A DNA stretch of 16,750 nucleotides. It comes from Flavobacteriales bacterium. Its GTDB lineage: Bacteria > Bacteroidota > Bacteroidia > Flavobacteriales_F > PHOS-HE28. A program made the translations under genes and the position numbers. How positions within the stretch are numbered: the stretch's first letter is position 1; each line of letters starts with the position of its first letter. Below the pieces are notes generated by a model. It was not told the origin of the DNA and searched no databases. It saw nothing but the letters and a program-made list of their open reading frames with translations. Shown in pieces: positions 6,787 through 13,023 of the stretch. The stretch covers positions 1 through 16,750 of the forward strand of contig JADIYA010000011.1 of NCBI GenBank assembly GCA_016705545.1, in the 5' to 3' direction.

Positions 6787-7773
6787 ATGCGCACCATTCC
6801 CATCCTGTTCGCAACTGCCGCTGCACTCAGCGCGCAGGCCACCATCCACCGCGTGAACAACACGGGCATCGCGTTGCCCTTCACCACCTTGCAAGCTGCG
6901 CACGATGCGGCGCTCGACGGTGACACCATCCATGTGGAGCCCAGCGGCAGCAGCTATGGCGCATGCACCTTCAATAAGCCCTTGGTGGTCATCGGGCCGG
7001 GCTATTTCCTGAATTTCAACTCAGGCCTTCAAGCCACGGCGGCCACGGCCATCACCGGCGGGTTGGTCTTTGAGGCGGGATCCGAAGGCGCCGTGGTGAG
7101 CGGCTTGGACGTGCAGGGCGCAACGAACGTGAAGGCCAGCTTCGTGCGGATCGAGCGTTGCCGATTCTCGGCTGGCGGGGCGGATCTATCGATCGCCTAT
7201 CCGGTGGGCTCACTGGACCTCACCGGCATCGTGGTGAATGGCTGCCACGTGGCGAATGGCTTCACGGTCGGTTACAGCGGAAGCACCCTCAACGATCTCA
7301 CCATCAGCAACACGCTTGCGCGCACGTTCAATTTCGCAACGGGTGGCAGCACTTCCGGCGAGTTGATCAATTGCATCGGGCTGGGCAGCGGCACCACCGC
7401 GCTCTTCGGCGGCAGCGGCATGTCCATCAGCAACTGCGTATTCGGGCCCTTCGTCACACCGGGCACCTCGGCCTATGCGAACAACATCTTCGCAGGCGCT
7501 CCTGTCCCTGCTACGAACGGCAACCAGATCAACGTGGACCTGGGCACCGTGTTCGTGGGCGGCACAGGCGATGCGCAATACCAGCTCGCTGCGGGATCGC
7601 CCGGCATCGGTGCCGGTGCTGGTGGTGCGGATTGCGGCATCTTCGGCGGCCTCGAGCCCTACCGGCTCAGCGGCATTCCTCCCGTGCCCAGCATCTTCAC
7701 GCTCAGCGCGCCCACCAGCGCGGACCAGGGAACACCGCTGCAGGTCACCCTTGGTTCACGCGCCAACGACTGA
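6787..7773 (+). CDS. Exported right-handed beta-helix protein
   Basis: The protein has 328 residues from the ATG at 6787, chosen because it starts a signal peptide (MRTIPILFATAAALSAQA, cleavage near 16-18); the longer open frame upstream lacks one. 'TTLQAAHDAALDGDTIHVEPS' followed by 'KPLVVIGPGYFL' is the typical entry strand of a pectate-lyase-like beta-helix, and short strand repeats ('GLVFEAG', 'VSGLDVQG', 'IERCRFSAGG', 'LTGIVVNGCHV', 'ISNCVFGPF') continue to about residue 240. It ends in 'FGGLEPYRLSGIPPVPSIF' plus a short beta tail. There is no T9SS domain. The next gene starts 4 bp after its stop, so both are probably one transcript and may act together. No catalytic residues can be assigned; binding of a polysaccharide or protein is possible. 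Confidence 0.82.
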   Translation: MRTIPILFATAAALSAQATIHRVNNTGIALPFTTLQAAHDAALDGDTIHVEPSGSSYGACTFNKPLVVIGPGYFLNFNSGLQATAATAITGGLVFEAGSEGAVVSGLDVQGATNVKASFVRIERCRFSAGGADLSIAYPVGSLDLTGIVVNGCHVANGFTVGYSGSTLNDLTISNTLARTFNFATGGSTSGELINCIGLGSGTTALFGGSGMSISNCVFGPFVTPGTSAYANNIFAGAPVPATNGNQINVDLGTVFVGGTGDAQYQLAAGSPGIGAGAGGADCGIFGGLEPYRLSGIPPVPSIFTLSAPTSADQGTPLQVTLGSRAND

Positions 7774-7777
7774 GGCC

Positions 7778-8528
7778 ATGGCACGCCTGCTATCCTTCCT
7801 TGCGGCTGCGGCTACCGCTGTCACGGCTGCGTCAGCGCAAGAGCTCCAACGGGGCGAGTATTACTTCGATGTGGATCCCGGCTTCGGCAATGGCACGGCC
7901 ATCAACTTCACCCAGGCCGCGGAAGTGTCGCTGCCCTTGTCGCTCGATGTGAGCGCACTGGCTCCGGGCGGGCATGTGCTCGGGGTGCGCATGCTGGATG
8001 CTGCCGGCAACTGGGGCCTCACCAACCGCAGGTTCTTCATGGTGCAGCATGGCCCGGTGGCGACATGGTGCGCGTGGAGTACTCTCGATGGATCCGGGCT
8101 TCGGCAATGCCACTGCGATGGCCACAGCCGCAGCTCCAGAGATCAATGGCCTGCTGCTGAATGTGCTCACCGACGCGCTCGCGGCCGGTCCGCATACGCT
8201 CTCGGTCCGTTCGCTGTCCTCCACTGGCGCGTGGTCGCTCACGAATTCCATCACCTTCGATGTATTCGTGGGCATCGATGAGCTGGAGCGGCTGGGCATC
8301 TCGGCTGGGCCGAATCCGATGGCGGATGAACTGGTGCTTCGGCGCAGCTCCAGTGGAGCTCCCATCGCTGTGGACGTGCTGGATGCCCAGGGCCGGTTGC
8401 TGCGCAGCGAGCGCTGGTCGAGCGATCGCCTCGTCCTTTCGACCGGCGACCTGTCCGAAGGAAGCTACCTGCTGCTGCTGCGCATGGAAGGAAGGGATCC
8501 CCTTGTGCTGAAGCTGGTGAAGCCCTGA
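7778..8528 (+). pseudogene. Secreted 'DPGFGNGT' repeat protein with T9SS domain, frameshifted
   Basis: It starts with a signal peptide (MARLLSFLAAAATAVTAASAQ) 4 bp after the beta-helix gene. Two ~70-residue repeats follow: 'RGEYYFDVDPGFGNGTAI' at 7848 on, and a second with 'MDPGFGNATAM' from 8088. Each runs to '...GxxLxVRxLxxxGxWxLTN'. The C-terminus is a T9SS domain ('GPNP' near 8307, 'VLDAQGRLL' near 8377, 'EGSYLLLLRM' near 8458). Between about 8050 and 8090 the frame slips twice: 'GDMVRVEY' is in the third frame and 'MDPGFGN' in the second. Two extra bases would give one 250-codon protein. Whether this is sequencing error or real damage is not decidable here. The family is recognised only by pattern; its role is unknown. 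Confidence 0.75.
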
Positions 8529-8569
8529 GAGCGTTCGGTTTCCAACACTGATTGACTCGTCCTGAAATG

Positions 8570-8609
8570 GGTTTCCCGCATCCCGAGGCCCTGCGAGGGC
8601 CGGGGACTC
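8570..8609 (+). repeat. 40-bp GC-rich hairpin module, first copy
   Basis: It matches 9901-9940 at 37 of 40 positions. The shared core is TCCCGAGGCCCTGCGAGGG, which can fold by CCCT/AGGG around GCG and CCCG/CGGG outside. It stands 51 bp before copy B of the dispersed repeat, in the same order and direction as at the second site. Confidence 0.75.
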
Positions 8610-8660
8610 GTGCGTGCCATGACATTTGTAGATTCGAGAAGCACCACCACCGGCACCGCC

Positions 8661-8746
8661 GAGAAGTCCAACACTTGCTGCTTCGCGGACTACCAGGAGA
8701 AGGTGATAGACTTGCTAGCGGGTGACGCCGCCGAGCGTGGGGGCGC
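8661..8746 (+). repeat. Dispersed intergenic repeat, copy B (palindrome missing)
   Basis: It shows the left end 'gagaagtccaacacttgc' and the right block (TGCTTCGCGGA...GGAGAAGGTGATAGACTTGC, then TAGCGGGTGACG and GAGCGTGG) as in copies A and C. The central 18-23-nt palindrome is absent: TTGC joins directly to TGCTTCGCGG. A three-base insert (TAC) also lies after CGGAC. It lies between the T9SS protein and the convergent minus-strand gene. Confidence 0.7.
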
Positions 8747-8787
8747 AAACGATAGTGACGAAGATGACGACCGCCCTTCGTTAAGGG

Positions 8788-9300
8788 CTATGCCACCATG
8801 ACGATCAGGTCGGAATCATCGTTCTCCTTTACCACGCCTTTGAACGCATGGAAGCCCAGCACCAGGAGCAGCACCAGGTGGTCACCCGGTAGTTTGCCAT
8901 TGTTCACTTCCAGCACGGTTCGCGGCCGAAGTGCGGCGTCCAAGCGGTAGCTGAGGATGGGTTCACCTTGGGCGTTCTCGAAGATCAACTTCACCAACGG
9001 CGCGTTGCGCACCTTGCATTGATACTTGGTCGCGTCCGCGAATTCAATGGTGGCTTTGCTTCCCAGGAAATGCCGCTTCAATTGGAGGACCTGTTCACCG
9101 TTCGCTTCGATGATGGTTCTGGGATTCCAGAATCCTTCATTCTGAAGAGTGTATCGCGCGTTGCGGTAAGTGAAGGTGCTTCGGCCCCGCTTCTCTTCTT
9201 CTAGGACCAAGTGCTCCTTACCATCCTTCAGCAAGGTGGCCTTGCGTTTGTCGATCGCCCAACTGTACCGGATGGGCGCTGGTACTGCTCGTGAACCCAT
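8788..9300 (-). CDS. Tubby/LURP-one-like beta-barrel protein, function unknown
   Basis: The protein has 170 residues starting at the ATG at 9300 (minus). A TTG seven codons upstream (9321) is also open, but a -7-like box at 9319-9326 overlaps it, so the ATG is preferred. It has no signal peptide, so it is probably cytoplasmic. The sequence is beta-rich with regular strand spacing ('YTLQNEGFWNPRTIIEANGE', 'QLKRHFLGSKATIEFADA', 'LIFENAQGEPILSYRLD') and a hydrophobic segment near the end ('DHLVLLLVLGFHAFKGVV'), a pattern like tubby C-terminal/LURP-one-related folds; this assignment is an inference from pattern only. It is convergent to the T9SS gene on its left. Codon use looks normal. Confidence 0.7.
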   Translation of the reverse strand: MGSRAVPAPIRYSWAIDKRKATLLKDGKEHLVLEEEKRGRSTFTYRNARYTLQNEGFWNPRTIIEANGEQVLQLKRHFLGSKATIEFADATKYQCKVRNAPLVKLIFENAQGEPILSYRLDAALRPRTVLEVNNGKLPGDHLVLLLVLGFHAFKGVVKENDDSDLIVMVA

Positions 9301-9318
9301 GGTGTTGCTCTTTGCTGG

Positions 9319-9326
9319 CAAAGTTC
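9319..9326 (-). promoter_or_regulatory. -7-like box of the minus-strand tubby-like gene
   Basis: On the minus strand it reads GAACTTTG, seven of eight positions of TAnnTTTG, and lies 18 nt before the ATG at 9300. No upstream TTTG at the right spacing is seen. Confidence 0.35.
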
Positions 9327-9400
9327 AGGATGCCCGCTTTCAACAGGCCACTCCTTTGGTATGAGCGGCATGTGGCAAGCAAACTGCATTCATGATCGTC

Positions 9401-9507
9401 GAGAAGTTCAACACCTGCCGCCCTGCCTGCCAAAGGCAGGCTGCTTCGCGGATAGGAGAAGGTGATGGACTTGTTAGCGGGTGACGACGGTGAGCGTGGA
9501 GGTACCG
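9401..9507 (+). repeat. Dispersed intergenic repeat, copy C (best palindrome)
   Basis: It begins 'gagaagttcaacacctgc'. A perfect 7-bp hairpin GCCTGCC-AAA-GGCAGGC follows (9426-9442). The conserved right block spans 9442-9501 and matches copy A at 55 of 60 positions. Copy C has no 40-bp GC-rich module before it. It sits upstream of the 60-residue membrane protein gene. Confidence 0.75.
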
Positions 9508-9690
9508 GCCAGCGAGCCGGGATGGAGGTGGTGAGGGGGATGGAGAAGGCAGCACACTAACAAGCTCTTCACTGCAGCAATCGCTCCTGTCCGCGCTGAC
9601 CCTTCGCATTCGCATCGTCCCCTCCCTACTGACTTGCGTCAGTCGCGCGGCGCGGCCCGCTGCCGAAGTTCACGCCAGCAAACCAATGCC

Positions 9691-9873
9691 ATGAAAGAGC
9701 GCATCCAACAGCAAGGGCCCAGTGGCGCGGTGTACGGCCTGGGTCTCATCGGCGCAGCCATCTATTACATCGCGCACGCCACCGGGTTCTGGATGGGGGC
9801 CTTGGGCTTACTCAAGGCCTTGGGGTGGCCTGCATTCCTGGTGTACGAGGCCTTGCGCGCATTGGGCGCGTGA
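9691..9873 (+). CDS. Small membrane protein, 60 residues
   Basis: The ATG at 9691 starts 'MKERIQQQGPSGAVYGLGLI', and two hydrophobic stretches follow: about residues 13-30 (AVYGLGLIGAAIYYIAHA) and 33-56 (WMGALGLLKALGWPAFLVYEAL). The start is placed here because the upstream extension of the frame shows no protein-like sequence. A charged N-terminus with 'QQ' and 'G.VYGLG.IGA..Y.I.HA' recalls a conserved family of small hypothetical membrane proteins; no function is known. It stands between two dispersed repeat copies (C and D), apparently as a single-gene unit. Confidence 0.7.
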   Translation: MKERIQQQGPSGAVYGLGLIGAAIYYIAHATGFWMGALGLLKALGWPAFLVYEALRALGA

Positions 9874-9900
9874 GCCGGGGTGCTGTCTAGGCCCTCGCTG

Positions 9901-9940
9901 GGTCTCCCGCATCCCGAGGCCCTGCGAGGGACGGGGACCC
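9901..9940 (+). repeat. 40-bp GC-rich hairpin module, second copy
   Basis: It matches 8570-8609 at 37 of 40 positions and ends 18 bp before copy D. It is followed by CCTGCGTTC, as are the hairpins at 2021-2051 and 10942-10974. Confidence 0.75.
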
Positions 9941-9956
9941 TGCGTTCGTCTCGGCC

Positions 9957-10042
9957 TGGAAGTTCAACACCTACCGCCTGCTAAAGGCAGATTGCTTCGC
10001 GGATAGGAGAAGGTGATCGTTGAGTGGTGGTGACGATCCTCA
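9957..10042 (+). repeat. Dispersed intergenic repeat, copy D (right end degenerate)
   Basis: 'ctggaagttcaacaccta' is followed by an imperfect CTGC/GCAG palindrome, then TTGCTTCGCGGATAGGAGAA and GGTGAT. After 10016 the match to copies A and C weakens: TTGAGTGGTGGTGACGAT stands where the others have TTGCTAGCGGGTGACGAC. The next gene's open frame reaches into it, but coding there is not supported. Confidence 0.65.
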
Positions 10043-10092
10043 CGCAATGCCCAGGCCATTACGCGGACATTCGTGTCCGATACCTCTTCACC

Positions 10093-10503
10093 ATGAGCGG
10101 CAGGCACAACATCGCGTTCGGTTTCCTCTTCATGGGCCTCTTCATGGTCTATGGCTTCCTGCTCATTTACCTGCGCGACTTTTCACCGGACAAGGAAGCG
10201 TGGATCGCGAGCGATGGGAACGGCCCGCACTTCGAAGCACGCCTGGCCCATGTGCACGGCAACCTGTTCGCTTTCCTCAACATCGTGATCGGTTTCCTGC
10301 TCCTGCGCAGCGCCATGCCCGCCAGGCAGCACCGCACCATTGCATGGCTGGCGCTCCTGGGCATGTTGATGCCCGTAGGCATCCTGCTGGAGATCTACCT
10401 GCATGCCTCGCCCATCTTCGTGCTCCTCGGCGCCGTGCTCATCGTGCTCGCCGTGGTGCTCCTGGGCCTTTACTTCCTGCGTACCAAAGACCCCCTTTCA
10501 TGA
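10093..10503 (+). CDS. Four-TM membrane protein with HxHxN motif, function unknown
   Basis: The protein has 136 residues from the ATG at 10093. An in-frame start at 10024 is rejected because its codons lie in repeat D and look non-coding. Four hydrophobic segments are seen: about 7-27, 56-72, 83-101 and 107-129. 'ARLAHVHGNLFAFLNIVIGF' (49-68) puts His53 and His55 at the membrane face, and 'PVGILLEIYLHASP' carries Glu100 and His104; these could bind metal or haem (inference). No named family is recognised. Its stop overlaps the next start (ATGA at 10500-10503), so it is translationally coupled to the exported cupin and likely works with it. Confidence 0.75.
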   Translation: MSGRHNIAFGFLFMGLFMVYGFLLIYLRDFSPDKEAWIASDGNGPHFEARLAHVHGNLFAFLNIVIGFLLLRSAMPARQHRTIAWLALLGMLMPVGILLEIYLHASPIFVLLGAVLIVLAVVLLGLYFLRTKDPLS

Positions 10504-10853
10504 GAACCGTCCTCATTGCTATTGCCATCACCGCCGCCATGCACACCAACGCCCAAGACCCTGCTGCGCGCCTTGCCGACGCCGCCGCCTACGATGCGGC
10601 CAAGTTCCAGAACACCTTGGTGCTGAACAACGGGAACGCCAAGGCGATGGTGTTCGCGCTGAAAGCAGGTCAGGATGTTCCGCCGCATTCCTCACCTGCG
10701 GATGCGCTCCTCACGGTGCTGGAAGGGGAAGCCACCGTGACGATCAAGGATGTGGTGCACCACGTGGCCGCCGGTGGATACATCATGCTCCCCATGGCCA
10801 TCGATCACCACATCAAGGCGGTGAGCGATATGAAGTTCATGTTGGTGAAGTAG
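10500..10853 (+). CDS. Exported cupin-domain protein
   Basis: The protein has 117 residues, starting at the ATG at 10500, which overlaps the stop of the preceding gene. Signal peptide: MRTVLIAIAITAAMHTNAQ, cleavage after Gln19. Residues 43-117 form a single cupin: 'AKAMVFALKAGQDVPPHSSP' (first motif, His63), 'DALLTVLEGEATVTIKD' with Glu75, then 'HHVAAGGYIMLPMAIDHHIKAV' with His103/His104 as the second motif. The residues around His63 lack the second His of the classic HxH, so the metal site may be reduced. Small cupins often bind metal or small ligands; a quercetinase- or regulator-like role cannot be shown. Coupled with a four-TM membrane protein. Confidence 0.82.
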   Translation: MRTVLIAIAITAAMHTNAQDPAARLADAAAYDAAKFQNTLVLNNGNAKAMVFALKAGQDVPPHSSPADALLTVLEGEATVTIKDVVHHVAAGGYIMLPMAIDHHIKAVSDMKFMLVK

Positions 10854-10941
10854 ATCGACCGTGTGCGCTACTGCGCCCACCACGCGTGTGATCGCCATCG
10901 TGGATGACCCGCCTCACCGCACATGTGCGCCTTAAGCCCGT

Positions 10942-10974
10942 GCAGGCTCTCTCTTCTTATTGAACCCTGCGTTC
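10942..10974. repeat. GCAGG/CCTGC hairpin with GTTC tail
   Basis: GCAGG (10942-10946) pairs with CCTGC (10966-10970) and is followed by GTTC, as at 2051 and 9946. The loop is long and partly T/C-rich (CTCTCTCTTCTTATTGAA). It lies between the cupin gene and the convergent minus-strand gene. Nothing else is seen in 10854-11083. Confidence 0.45.
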
Positions 10975-11083
10975 CTCCGGAATAACCCGGAGACGGATGC
11001 ACGAAAGAAGAGACCACGGATTGCAATTCCGCAGGAGCGGGGGAAGCGGTGGCCCGTTGCGCGGTGCGCCTTTGCAGCGGCCC

Positions 11084-11419
11084 TCACTCCTTCATCCTTT
11101 CCTTCAGCTCCTCCTCGCTCACGCTCCATTCCCTGCCGGGCCTGCTGCCCTCGATGCGGTAGAAGAAGCAGCCGCGCTCGAAGCTCCACTTGCGCTGCAC
11201 GATGCGGCGGCGCACCATGGGGCCGAGCTGCACATAAGCGCCGGTCTTGAAGGCGGCATGGGCCAGCATGGCCTGCACGATATCGGCCTGGCTCACATTC
11301 CAGTGGATCTGCAGCGGCTCGTTGGGCGGCTTGGCGTGTATGGTGTACGCAATGCAGCACCGGGTGCGGTGCGCGCCATACGATGGGCCACACGCCCTGT
11401 GACCAGGGCACCAGGCCAT
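11084..11419 (-). CDS. Protein of unknown function, 5' end uncertain
   Basis: The frame from the ATG at 11419 gives 111 residues. From about residue 28 on ('YTIHAKPPNEPLQIHWNVSQ', 'ADIVQAMLAHAAFKTGAYV', 'RRRIVQRKWSFERGCFFYRI', 'EWSVSEEELKERMKE') the codon use is typical of real genes here (G/C at third positions, few rare codons). The first ~27 residues are Cys/Arg-rich and unconvincing, and a stop (TGA) sits directly before the ATG. Another frame upstream (to about 11550, with 'APVLFFLGLDFDANAVAAQ') has coding-like composition, so the true gene may start farther up and be broken by a frameshift near 11350-11380. No family is recognised. It has no signal peptide and mixed polarity; the 'EEELKER' tail is probably helical. 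Confidence 0.55.
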   Translation of the reverse strand: MAWCPGHRACGPSYGAHRTRCCIAYTIHAKPPNEPLQIHWNVSQADIVQAMLAHAAFKTGAYVQLGPMVRRRIVQRKWSFERGCFFYRIEGSRPGREWSVSEEELKERMKE

Positions 11420-11686
11420 TCACCGGGCAGGGGGTGCTGGGCAGCGACGGCATTCGCGTCAAAGTCGAGGCCCAGAAAGAACAACACCGGAGCGGCTGTG
11501 CGGCGACGAGTTTTGAACAGGGGGTGCTGCGCGCAGGTGCAAACGCACACGTGCCATCCGGCTCAAGGACGGGCGGTGCGCCTGCTACAGCGCGATTGAC
11601 AACCAGCGCTGCCGTGGACAAGCGCCCCACTTCTGAACGGAGTTATCTTTGGGCACCTTGACCCAAGCAGGTCGGGAAGTGCGACG
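11420..11686. other. Uncertain region between divergent genes
   Basis: On the minus strand one frame at 11420-11550 has coding-like composition and may be the broken 5' part of the gene ending at 11084. The remainder to 11640 shows no supported gene. It must also hold the control region of the toxin-antitoxin operon, with a -7 box at 11644-11651. Confidence 0.35.
11644..11651 (+). promoter_or_regulatory. -7 promoter box of the toxin-antitoxin operon
   Basis: TATCTTTG is an exact match to TAnnTTTG and lies 35 nt before the antitoxin ATG at 11687. No -33 TTTG is seen at the usual distance. Confidence 0.5.
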
Positions 11687-11911
11687 ATGACAACGCGGGT
11701 GGAGCGCAACAAGAAGGACGAAGTGGTGATCACCATCTCGGGGTCCAAGAACGCCGAGGCGGTGCAGCGGCTGATGGACTATCTCCAGTACCTCTTCGCC
11801 ACGGACGGGTCGAAGGCCCGGCAGGCCGATGTGGACAAGATTTCGCGCGACGCGAAGGCCGCTTGGTGGAAAAAGAACAAGAAGCGGTACTTGGGTGAAG
11901 GTCGTCGTTGA
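11687..11911 (+). CDS. Antitoxin of a PIN-type toxin-antitoxin pair
   Basis: The protein has 74 residues. The N-terminal part has a short beta stretch ('KDEVVITISGS', 11-20), then a helical part ('NAEAVQRLMDYLQYLFATDG'), then a basic C-terminal tail ('ISRDAKAAWWKKNKKRY'). This layout is like the small antitoxins found before PIN toxins in Bacteroidota. It probably binds the toxin through the tail and may repress its own operon; the DNA-binding part is not obvious. The toxin GTG start (11895) overlaps its end by 17 nt, a normal arrangement for such pairs. Family identity is inferred mainly from context; the gene itself is well supported by promoter, codon use and overlap. Confidence 0.75.
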   Translation: MTTRVERNKKDEVVITISGSKNAEAVQRLMDYLQYLFATDGSKARQADVDKISRDAKAAWWKKNKKRYLGEGRR

Positions 11912-12324
11912 CACGAACATCGTGTTCAGTTGCGTGGTCCGCTCGGACAGCGCCATCGGCGAGGTGCTGCTCCACGATCCCGGTCAGTTGCGCTTCTATG
12001 CGCCCTCCTTGCTCGAAGAGGAGTTCACGCGGTACCGGATCAAGCTGAAGCGCCTCGAAGCTCAACGACGAACAGCTGGGTGCTGCCTGGTCGGCGATCA
12101 GGGCGAACATCGAGTTCATCAGTGACGCGGCCGTGTCGCTTGAGAGCCGGGCCAAAGGCCGGAGCATCGCCGCCGGGACCGATGAGTTCGACGCACCGTT
12201 CCTCGCACTGGCGATCGAACTGGACGGTCTGCTCTGGACCGGCGACTATGCGCTGATCCGTGGTGCGCGACGCAAGGGCTTCCACCAGTTGATCACCACG
12301 GTAGAACTGGCGCAGATGCGGTAG
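11895..12324 (+). pseudogene. PIN-domain toxin (VapC-like ribonuclease), frameshifted
   Basis: It starts at GTG 11895 ('VKVVVDTNIVFSCVVRSDSA'), overlapping the antitoxin. PIN-domain acids are visible: Asp6 in 'VVVDTN', the Glu cluster in 'LLEEEF' (41-43), an Asp pair in 'TDEFDAPFLALAI', and Asp in 'WTGDYALI' near the end. PIN toxins cut RNA with these metal-binding residues. The first frame ends wrongly after 'KLKRLEAQRR'; the second picks up as 'KLNDEQLGAAWSAIRANIEF' and runs to 12324. Dropping one base near 12053-12060 gives a single 142-residue protein of normal PIN length. If the break is real the toxin is dead; if it is an error the pair is intact. Function of the family is well known; the frameshift is seen directly. 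Confidence 0.78.
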
Positions 12325-12452
12325 GCCTGTGGCCGTCATAGCGATGAGGAAGGTGGGGTACGACCAGCTATCAAGTCCCCGCTCCCGCGAGAATGACTAC
12401 TAGCGCTCCTGCGGGCAGGGGAACGCTGCTCCGGCCTTTTGAAGGCATCAGT

Positions 12453-12894
12453 TCAGCCACGCACTGTTCCTGCGGAAATAAAGCAGGGAAGCCCACCGGG
12501 ATGAAAGTAGAAGAACAGCAGCACCGCGATGAAGGACAGGTAGACCGTCATGAGCCAAAGCAGCATGACGCACCCCGTGGCGAGGAGGTGCACGATGTTC
12601 GATGCCACGTAGATGCGGAAGCCGAGCCGCCGGCCCAGCAGCATGAAGGCGGCACCGATCGCGGCCCCTGCGCAGGAGAGGATCACGGCCAGCATCAGGA
12701 TCTGGAGGGGCACCACGGCGCTGGTGCCCACGCCCCCGCTCTCGATGCCGGTGTAGAGCATGCCGGCCTTGGAACAGGTTGACGACGATGAGGAAGATGT
12801 TGCCCCCGATGGTGAGCACGCAGAGCACCGTGAACAGGCGGGGGGCTTGGGGGGGCACGGGATCGAACGTACGGCGATGCGGTTCCATGGCCAC
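12453..12894 (-). pseudogene. Four-TM membrane protein, frameshifted
   Basis: It starts at ATG 12894 or 12888 (minus) with 'MEPHRRTFDPVPPQAPRLFT', and a first membrane helix follows ('VLCVLTIGGNIFLIVVNLF'). After this the frame slips near 12771; removing one C restores 'NLFKAGMLYTGIESGGVGT' and three further helices ('VVPLQILMLAVILSCAGAA', 'IYVASNIVHLLATGCVMLL', 'VYLSFIAVLLFFYF'), ending at 12453. The corrected protein is 144-146 residues. No family is recognised. Its promoter is well formed. It is a single gene on the minus strand, between the toxin-antitoxin pair and the adhesin. Confidence 0.7.
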
Positions 12895-12908
12895 GCAGGT
12901 GGTTCAAC

Positions 12909-12941
12909 CGAATCTAGCGGTCCGGCTTCAGCAAGCTCAAA
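12909..12941 (-). promoter_or_regulatory. Bacteroidota promoter of the four-TM protein
   Basis: On the minus strand TTTG (12941-12938) is followed after 21 nt by TAGATTCG (12916-12909), which matches TAnnTTTG at seven of eight positions. Both boxes and the spacing fit the Bacteroidota consensus. The -7 box ends 14 nt before the ATG at 12894. Confidence 0.55.
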
Positions 12942-13023
12942 CCAGGATAGGTAGTGAGCGGGAGGAGACTGCGGCCCTTGCCGCAGTGAATGCACCTGAT
13001 GAGAGACTGCGACGCTGGCCGGA

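Noticed and set aside
7158..7952. A 264-codon plus-strand frame overlapping the beta-helix gene and its partner.
   Set aside because: His/Arg/Gln-rich shadow frame; both overlapped genes have signal peptides and recognisable repeats.
5368..9507. Short conserved peptide 'MDLLAGDxxERG' read from repeats A, B and C, and a matching one on the other strand ('HPLxSPSPSPIREAAC').
   Set aside because: Both strands appear conserved equally, stops precede the plus-strand frame, and copy D breaks it; DNA-level repeat conservation explains it.
5334..10042. CRISPR array from the repeated blocks.
   Set aside because: Copies are far apart (hundreds to thousands of bases), about 90 bp long and separated by genes; there are no regular spacers and no cas genes.
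10020..10499. Long plus-strand frame leading into the cupin (277 codons in all).
   Set aside because: It lies over the membrane protein gene in another frame and is Arg/His/Pro-rich; the cupin has its own signal peptide from ATG 10500.
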